Shown here: positions 38,401 through 47,400 of the stretch, one piece after another
How the letters are laid out: every line of letters begins with the position of its first letter
Numbering within the stretch: position 1 is the stretch's first letter
Assembly: GCA_003116995.1 (NCBI GenBank)
Contig: BDSL01000082.1
Location: forward strand, 310,001 to 374,000
Length of the DNA: 64,000 nucleotides
Reading direction: 5' to 3'
Source of the DNA: Yamagishiella unicocca
Lineage: Eukaryota > Chlorophyta > Chlorophyceae > Chlamydomonadales > Volvocaceae
The notes under the pieces: model-generated
Seen by the model: only the letters and a program-made list of their open reading frames with translations
The model's database searches: none
Told to the model about the DNA's origin: nothing
Made by a program: the position numbers and the translations under genes

Positions 38401-41400
38401 TGCGCCGTACAACAACCGAGAAAGCGCACCCATGCCAAGGTCTACGTCAAAATACGCCGTAGACTTTGAATTCCAGCGTATCGAGCGTGCCCATACCTTC
38501 GCTGTCGCCTCCAGTGTACTGAACGGTTGTTACATATGGCTTTGGGCCTCGCATAAGTTCGAGACGGTCAAGGGAGGGTACGCCCGCCCCTGCAAGCAAC
38601 CGAGCGACTCCACCGGTTCTCTTTCCCGGGCGAACCAGCTGACGACTCCGCTGTTGCGTCCCGGTCTGCTGCGATGTGCGGTCGCGCATGCAGGCGTACG
38701 ACTGGCCGTCAGAGACCAAGCCCCCGCTGGGCTCTGTGGGCGGGGACCCCTCCACGACGCCCTTCTTCATCCCCCAGGGTAAGTTGTTGTTGTAACGGTT
38801 ACAGTGGGTTCCAGACCAATAGGTAGAACCATCGGGCGCATCGCCTGACACTGAACAAGACGGAGGAAACAAATACCGATATGCACCGAAACAAAGGCAA
38901 ACCACCAGAACACCAAGTTGACAGGCCGTAGGCATACAGAGCAGCAGCCAGCACCCCAGGGGGAATTTGCACTAGAGGCTCCCCTATCAGGAACTGGCCG
39001 CCAACCAACCTAACAGCCCAGCACCCGACGAACCAGTGAAGCGCCGCAACGATGCAAACATCGGAACCCGCCACCTCTCATCCCATAAGGCACGGACCCC
39101 TAGCAGGGCTCAACACGCTTATATAGCCAGAAAGTATGAAGCACGGGAAACCCCGCTCCCCAAGACAACCCGAGCCGATCAGGAATCCACCAGTACCTCA
39201 GCCGGTCCCCCGCACACAAGGCGATTGGCGACCACCCGCAAGAAAGGATGCCGAGGCCCCACTGCATCCCAGCCTTTCTGGGGAAGCCCCAGCGCAGCAA
39301 AGCCCCTCAGAAGGGCCCAAAACTCCACCACCCCACGGCGAACGGCGCGATCCAGAAGACCACTACCCGGAGTAAGAGGGGGACCACCAGCCCCCGCCCT
39401 TTTCAAGGCCGCGGCCATAAAACGGCGCCCCACCTCCATGGCAGTAATAGCCGCCAGGACTACGACATCCCAGACGCAGGACTGTACCCCGATAGGTGCT
39501 TGCACCAACCAAACTTGCGCCCGTGTCACCCCTGCACCGAGCTGGGTCTCGAGTTGGGCAGTCACTGCTTGAGCCACCGGGCAGAACCAAAAGTGGTGTA
39601 AGCGGGGGGTACCCGCCCCTGAAGACTCTCCAGCCGGCACACCGCACCCACAAGGGGCTGCTGCTGCCGTCCGCATATGAGAGTTCCCGAGGAGGGGGAT
39701 CCCATCCACAGCCAACCGCCACCATCCCTCCTTATAGGCCGGCTCCCACTTCATGCCAGACCAGAGCCGCCGGAACACTTGCTGCAAGGCATTCAGGGCC
39801 GCTGGCAGGACAGGCCCGGTCCCCCCAAGCGCTTCGCGCACAAATGTCTCATGCGCGGCCCGCCGGGCGTCCGCGAACTCGACCAATTGCACAGCCGTCC
39901 CAACCCGAACAGTCATATCCCGCAGCGCCAGCGGCTCCCCCCCGCCCAACCGCCACCCCAACCGTGCGGTGAGCATGGACCCCACTTCCTCTATCCCAGG
40001 TAGAGCGTGGGGTATACCCTGGGAGGAAACCGGCATCACCAGTGCCGCTGCTTGCTTCCACGGGGTTGGCACCTCAGCTAGCAACGCTTCCAGCGCCCCC
40101 GTACATTCCCGCCACCGATCAAGCCCCAGAAACGTCTTCGCTGCTGTTGACCGCGGATCTAAGACTCGGACGACGAGCCCCCGCCATCCCGCTGACCAGG
40201 CCGTCTGCACCGCCGCCTCGGACGCGATTAAGAAGTCCCGAAGTGCATCACGAGCCGCTAGAACATCGCCCAACGTCTTAATGGCCCAGCACCCCACCAG
40301 TTCTGGGTGTAAGTATTCCAAGCCCGGCCTCCTGCCGACCACCACCTGCCCAGACTGGCAGGCTGGGAGGAGCGGGTTGCCCCAAATCGGCACGTGTACA
40401 CACCACGGGCCTGGCACCAGCGGCTCGCTAGCGATGTCTTGTACCGGGGGCAAGGCCGTGAGCGCCGTGATCACCCGCCGGATATCAGCCGGCATCTCGT
40501 CCGCTCCCATCCACGGCCCCCTGCCTTGTGCTGTGAGCAGATTCAGAGGTCCAAACGCCGGATGCACCCCCCTCAGGTAAATGCTAAGGCAGCTGACCCA
40601 TGGGGGCCGGCGCTCCCGGGGGCCCGCCATTGCCAATACAAAACGCAGGGCCCAACCAGCCCAGCGCGCCCGTACGTGCTCCTTGAGGGCAATGGCCCCA
40701 AAGCCCCCGAGGGATGGGTGCCCGACCAGCAGCCGCTGTGGGACACCTGTTGCTCGGCGCTCCCTAGCATCTGGGGCTAAATCCCGGTCAATGAGCTTCG
40801 CCGCCACCCGCTCTAACCCTTCCACTATGGTGTCTGGGGGTAGACCCCCATGCTCCATGTGCCAGGTGACACGGTGCATCCCATATGCTGCGGCTGCTGT
40901 CGCCCTGCCAAACGTGGACAGGCGTAGCCTTGCAATCCGCGAGAACCTACTTACTACCTTGTCCCTTTGGGACTCCCAGTCCACCATTGGGGACCCCCCT
41001 ACGTCAGTAAACGGCAGATTCAACGCCGTGGCCGACGCTACGACCTTCAACCCACCCATGTCATGCGGGCTAGGTCCCTCGAAGCCAATTGGCAGTAGCT
41101 CAACCTTATCCAGGTTCAGCAGTTGCCCAGAGGCTTGAGCGTACACCTCCATGGACGCCAGGAAAGCCGGCACTTCCGCTGGCCCCTCCAACAGCACCTG
41201 AGTGTCGTCGGCAAACTGCACCGCGGTAGTTATGTTGCCCGCCCCTACCGCAAGCCGGATGCCAACCCCCCGTTGCTGTAACCAACAAAGGAGGGCTTGG
41301 GCTACAAACAGATACAACAGAGGTGCTAGCGGGCATCCTTGCCGTACCCCCGCCTCTATAGGGACCAGGCGGGATTTGTGCCCGTTGACCACCGCCAACG

Positions 41401-44400
41401 ACCTGGTGTCGGTTAGTAAGATCCGTGTCCAGGACATCAAACCCGCACCCGCCCCCATCGCCTCCATCGCCTCATACAGGAAGCCTCTGTCCACAGAATC
41501 GTATGCTTTGGCAATGTCCAGGAAAGCCAGCACACACGACCGACCTTGTTGTGCCATGAGATGGGGAATATGCCGCAGGAACAGTATATTGGCCCCAATA
41601 AGGCGCTTTGGCAGGAAAGCCGATTGTTCGAGCGAGATGACACCTCCCAATACCGGTCCCAGCCTGGAGGCCAACACCTTAGTCAACACCCTATAATCTG
41701 TACACAGCAGGGTAATAGGCCGATAGCTGCCCTGAGCCGTAAGCGCTCCCCGGTTCTTGTACAGGATTGTGATCACTCCATCCAAGAACCCGGGGGGCAC
41801 CTGGCCTGACTGACCCACTGCCGTGAAGACATCAGCCAACACCGGTGCTATCTGCGTACGGCATGCTTTGTAGAGCTCTGAGGGAATACCATCCCACCCT
41901 GGCGATTTGCCCGGGGTGACGGCCTTCAGTACTGCGGCTACCTCAGCCACCAAGATCTCAGGCGATCCTACACAACACGCCTGGGCCTCCGGAATACGCA
42001 GATTCTGGGCTCGCAGGGCCGCAATGACCTCCTCCCGCGCCTCCGATGACACAAGTGGCGGTGCCCTGCACACCTCGCGCCAGTACTCCGCCACCATTTG
42101 CGGCAGTCGTGTTGCGTCTGTAACAAGGCGCCCAGTTCCATCCTGCAGCGCTACCACCGCCTGTCTTGCCCTTGGAGGCTGGACTAGCGCCGTAAGCCCG
42201 CGGCTCGGGCGCTCCCCATCCCGCAGCCACTCTAGCCTGGCCGTACGCGCATCGGCTGCCCCTACCGCACGGGCGGCTGCGGCCACTTCTTCTTGCGCTG
42301 CCACCAAACCCTGCCAGGTGTGGGGCCCCTCAGCCGCGCCCTCCTCTACGTCTGCAAACGCTGCCCTGGCCGCCTGAACTGCCACCTCCAACCTGACCCC
42401 TGGCCGCATCCGTCGCAGCCGGCATTGTCTGTTAAGGGCCCCTGCTAGAGCCCCCATTCTCCGCTTGAACGTCGGCCACCAAGCGAGCAGTCCTGGCATG
42501 TCCGCTACACCGGGGCGGAGGCTGCCCTCCGCCTGCACCCAGTTTACGAACTGTTCCCGGAGGTCTTCATATGCCAAGAAGTGTGTGCGCACCCGTGGCA
42601 TGCCTTGACCTTTGCCTTTTGCCACCCTTGGTAGAACGGTGACGACCGCGACCCTATGATAGGTTGTACCACCAGTCCTTTAGAGGTGGTAGAGATAACT
42701 ACCGGTTGGGGGAAGTGCCAAAGATAAGCTAGAGCGAAGGGCTCCACTGGTGGGCGGTCGTACAGCACGACCGGCGAACCCGCTACAGTCAGCGTTAGGC
42801 GAAGACCGCCAAGTATCAACCGATAGACAAGTAAGACGGAAGTCAAGGAGACTTCTACCAGTGACCAGTGTCACGGCGACGCAAAGGTGCGAAGCCCCGT
42901 GGGTCGACGTTCAGTAACGTCGAACCACAAGTAAGATGCAGTTAAGTTAGTTACGGCCAGATAAGACTCCGGTCGGCAAGAGTAAGTAAGGTTAAGTGAA
43001 GTAAGGATAAGTAAGAGGAAGTAAGCAGTGAGTAGGCAAGGGAGACTGACAGGCCTAACTGGTACCGTAATACAACAACTATCCCCCTCCAGGACGAAGC
43101 GTCCCCGCGTCGCCACAGGAGTGACTAAGAAACGTCACGCTCCCGGCTGCGAAACGCGTCAAGCACAGGTTTCATGTCAGGGGTAAAGTTGCGCGCAGGT
43201 TCCCAGCTGTTATGTTCAGACGAGTAGTTCTTCCACTTGACCAAGTACTCATGGACAGACCGGCGACGGCGACCTTTTCCTGGGCGGCGTATGCGGTGGT
43301 CCAATACACGCTCAACGGCAAACAGAGGTTCGGCGGCGGCCCAGGTTATGGGAGGCGGCTCAACTGCCGAGGGGTGTTCAGTGTCAGATGGTCCAGTGTC
43401 CATTGGCGCCCGGTACGGTCGCACCAAGGAAACATGGAACGTGGGATGAATGCGCAAGTCCGCAGGCAGGATGAGTTCGACAGCCGCATTCCCAACCATG
43501 CGTTTAACAGCGAAAGGGCCAATCCAGCGTGGCTGAAGTTTACGCGTACCCGACAAGGAGCGCAAGTTCTTCGTGCTCAGTAGGACCTGATCACCCGCAG
43601 CAAAGGTGATGTCCTTCTTGCCAAGGTTGTAGTACGCCGTAGTACGCTGTTGCGCAGCCTCCAAGCATCGTTTGGCCTCAGACAGGCGGGTGACAAAAGA
43701 CTCGACGAAAGCCTTCGCTGCGGGCACCGGAATGTCAAGCTCACGGGACACAGGAGTCGCCGGGTGAAATCCGTAATTCAGGAAGAACGGGGACTGCCCA
43801 GTTGAACGATTGACAGCATTGTTCATGGCAAATTCAGCAGCAGCCAAGTGTGTATCCCACGTGTCAGGGTGCAAGCCGGCAAAGTTGCGAAGTACGTCAC
43901 CTAGAGTGCGATTCATGCGTTCAGTTTGCCCATCAGTCTGGGGGTGGTATGCCGTGGACAGATTCACACGAGTACCGACCAAGTCACCCAAAGCGGCCCA
44001 AAACTTACTACCGAACTGCGGTCAAAATACGCACGGGCGGTTTGTTCAGCAGTGACAGTGGTGGTCGTAGGCACAAGATGCACCATTTTAGTCAAGCGAT
44101 CGACCAAAACAAGCACGGCGTCGTATCCCCCCTCAGTTTTGGGCAAGGCAACGACGTAGTCAAGCGACACGCTATCCCAGGGAGCGTCCGGAACAGGCAG
44201 AGGCTGGAGAAGCCCATGAGGTTTACCGGACAAAGGCTTGTTGCGTTGGCAGGTGTCACAGCGTTCCACGAAGCGCGCGGCGTCGCGAACCAGGCTGGAC
44301 CACCAAAAGGTGCGGCGGACGAGGTCGACCAAGCGGGAAACACCAGGATGACCGGAAAGAGGGTCCGAATGGCAGCGAGTCAGGATGTCGTGGCGAAGTT

Positions 44401-47400
44401 GATCATCGTTGGGCACAACCACCAGGCGCTGATCACCGGTGGTGCAAAGCCAAAGGCCACGCTCGCAGGTAAGGGAAGAGGTGTTATCAGCGTCAGTGAA
44501 CCACGGGTCCGTTGCGTAAGCCGCGATAAGGCGCGAAGTAAACCCTGAGACAGTAAGTTCCGAAGCGGCGGACTGGCGACGTGTAACGACGGACAGTACA
44601 GCCGAAAAGAGAGACGGGTGGCGACTAAGGGCGTCAGCAATGTTAAGGGTACCGGCAAGATACTCCCAAGTGAAGTTAAACCGGGCCATGAACTCCATCC
44701 AGCGAGCCTGCCGGCGGTTCAAAGTAGGCACACCCTGCAAGTAAGTGAGCGGCTTGTGATCGGTCTTAACCACAAAGGAACGGCCCTCAAGATAGCAGCG
44801 CCACTCGCGAAGGGCGTGGACAACCGCAAGGAGCTCTTGTTCACCCGTTGTGTAGTTACGCTCTGCGGAGGAAAACTTTTTACTGGCAAAGGCAACAGGA
44901 CGACCGTTTTGCAGCAAGACAGCACCCGAACCGTGCAAGGAGGCGTCGGTAAGCAACTCGACACGAAAAGGCGCGGAGTAGTCGGGAAAGCTCAAAACAA
45001 TGTCCTCAGCGACAGCACGCTTAAGTTCATCGAAAGCAAGTTGACAAGCAGGAGTCCAGGCGGCAGCGGACAGAAAAGCATTCTGGCGCGTCAGGGAAGT
45101 AAGGGGCGCAGCAACGATCGAGTAGCGCGCGACAAACTTACGGAAGTAGTTGGTAAGACCCAAAAACTTGCGAAGCTCCTGGACACCGGAAGGGACAGGC
45201 CAGTCACGCACGGCGGCAACCTTACGAGGATCCATGCGAATACCATCCGCCGACACCACGTGGCCAAGGTATTCGACCTGCTCCTGCACCCAGTGGCACT
45301 TGGAAAGTTTGGCGTAAAGCTGGTGTTTGCGAAGAACGTCCAGGACCATACGAAGGTGATGCAAGTGCTCTTCCTTGGTTTTGGAGTAAATCAGGATATC
45401 GTCCAGGTAGCACACGACAAACTTATCGATGTACGGCCTGAGCATACGGTCCATGCAAGCTTGGAAGGTGGCAGGGGCGTTAACCAAGCCAAAGCTCAAC
45501 ACGGTGTACTCAAAGTGACCAAAGGGCGTGCGAAAGGCCGTGGCAGGGATATCGGAGTCAGCAATGCGAATCTGGTTGTAGCCCTGCTGCAGATCAATGG
45601 AGCTAAAGTAAGCAGACCCACGCAGTTTGTCAAGCAAGTCGTCGACGCGAGGCAAAGGGTAGCGATTCTTCACAGTCACCGCGTTCAGGCCACGGTAGTC
45701 AATGCACATGCGCAGACTCCCGTCCTTCTTACCCACGAACAGGATCGGGGCAGAGTAAGGGGACGTGCTGGGACGAATCATACCTTTAGCAAGCAAGTCA
45801 GTTACTTGCCGTTTAACCTCGTCGAGCTCCAAGGGACTCAAGCGATACATTGGACGCGAAACGGGCTGAGCGCCTGGAGTCAAAGGGATGGTATGGTCCA
45901 CGGGTCGGACCGGAGGAAGCCCGGGGATCTCGCGGAAAACGTCTGCGTATTCGCTAAGAAGCGACACGACAGCTGGATCCTGCGTCTCAGCTGGCACAGC
46001 AGCAGCGTTAAGGTGAACAGTAGGGCGGACAAGCAACGCATGGGCACCCTTACGGAGCCATCGCATAGCCTCCTTACGACCACAGCTCGTAACAGTGGGG
46101 CGCGCAGAAGAGCCCGAAGCGACGGAAGCAGAGGCAGCGAGCAAAGCAGCAGCGGCGAAATTCACGCACGGCGCAGCATCCGCAGCGGGTGGCCCCCCCT
46201 GAGCCGGCGACGCGAGCCAAGACACGCGACACGGCGACCCACGGGCAGAGCGCAGCAACAACGAACGTGCAGCATAGTCCATAACAGCAAAGTGCTTTTG
46301 CAAAGTAGCAGAACCCAAGATGTACGAAGCGGCATCAGTCAGCTCGGCAAGCACGTACGGGTTAACAGTAAGGCGAAGGGAGCCCACAGAAAGGCGAAGC
46401 GTAACCTGGCCCAAGATAGCCTGCTTACCACCGTCAGCGAGGTGAACGTGCGACCAGGAGCACGGCCGAATAGGCAAACCAAGGCGGTGGACGACGGGAG
46501 TACCGATGAAGTCGTGGCTGGCACCCGAGTCGAGCAAGGCAGTAAGGGCGAGGTTGACAGCAGTGACAGGGATCACAGGCAACGAACCACCTGTCGAAAG
46601 GGAAGAAGCAACTGCCAAAGAAGAGACAAAGGGCTCAGGCCACCAGGACAAAGACCACCAGTCCTTTAGAGGTGGTAGAGATAACTACCGGTTGGGCGAA
46701 GTGCCAAAGATAAGCTAGAGCGAAGGGCTCCGCTGGCGGGCGGTCGTACAGCACGACCGGCGAACCCGCTACAGTCAGCGTTAGGCGAAGACCGCCAAGT
46801 ATCAACCGATAGACAAGTAAGACGGAAGTCAAGGAGACTTCTACCAGTGACCAGTGTCACGGCGACGCAAAGGTGCGAAGCCCCGTGGGTCGACGTTCAG
46901 TAACGTCGAACCACAAGTAAGCTGCAGTTAAGTTAGTTACGGCCAGATAAGACTCCGGTCGGCAAGAGTAAGTAAGGTTAAGTGAAGTAAGGATAAGTAA
47001 GAGGAAGTAAGCAGTGAGTAGGCAAGGGAGACTGACAGGCCTAACTGGTACCGTAATACAACAACTATCCCCCCTCCAGGACGAAGCGTCCCCGCGTCGC
47101 CACAGGATTGACTAAGAAACGTCACGCTCCCGGCTGCGAAACGCGTCAAGCACAGGTTTCATGTCAGAGGTAAAGTTGCGCGCAGGTTCCCAGCTGTTAT
47201 GTTCAGACGAGTAGTTCTTCCACTTGACCAAGTACTCATGGACAGACCGGCGACGGCGACCTTTTCCTGGGCGGCGTATGCGGTGGTCCAATACACGCTC
47301 AACGGCAAACAGAGGTTCGGCGGCGGCCCAGGTTATGGGAGGCGGCTCAACTGCCGAGGGGTGTTCAGTGTCAGATGGTCCAGTGTCCATTGGCGCCCGG

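Noticed and set aside
38785..38860. tRNA-derived SINE with a B-box-like GGTTCCAGACC
   Set aside because: No A box is found at the right distance, and the same sequence continues into the LINE 3' UTR here and at 51.6 kb, so the copies are truncated LINE ends.
44618..46669. 683-codon open frame on the plus strand
   Set aside because: It is the antisense shadow of the chromovirus pol frame, which carries all the expected motifs on the minus strand.
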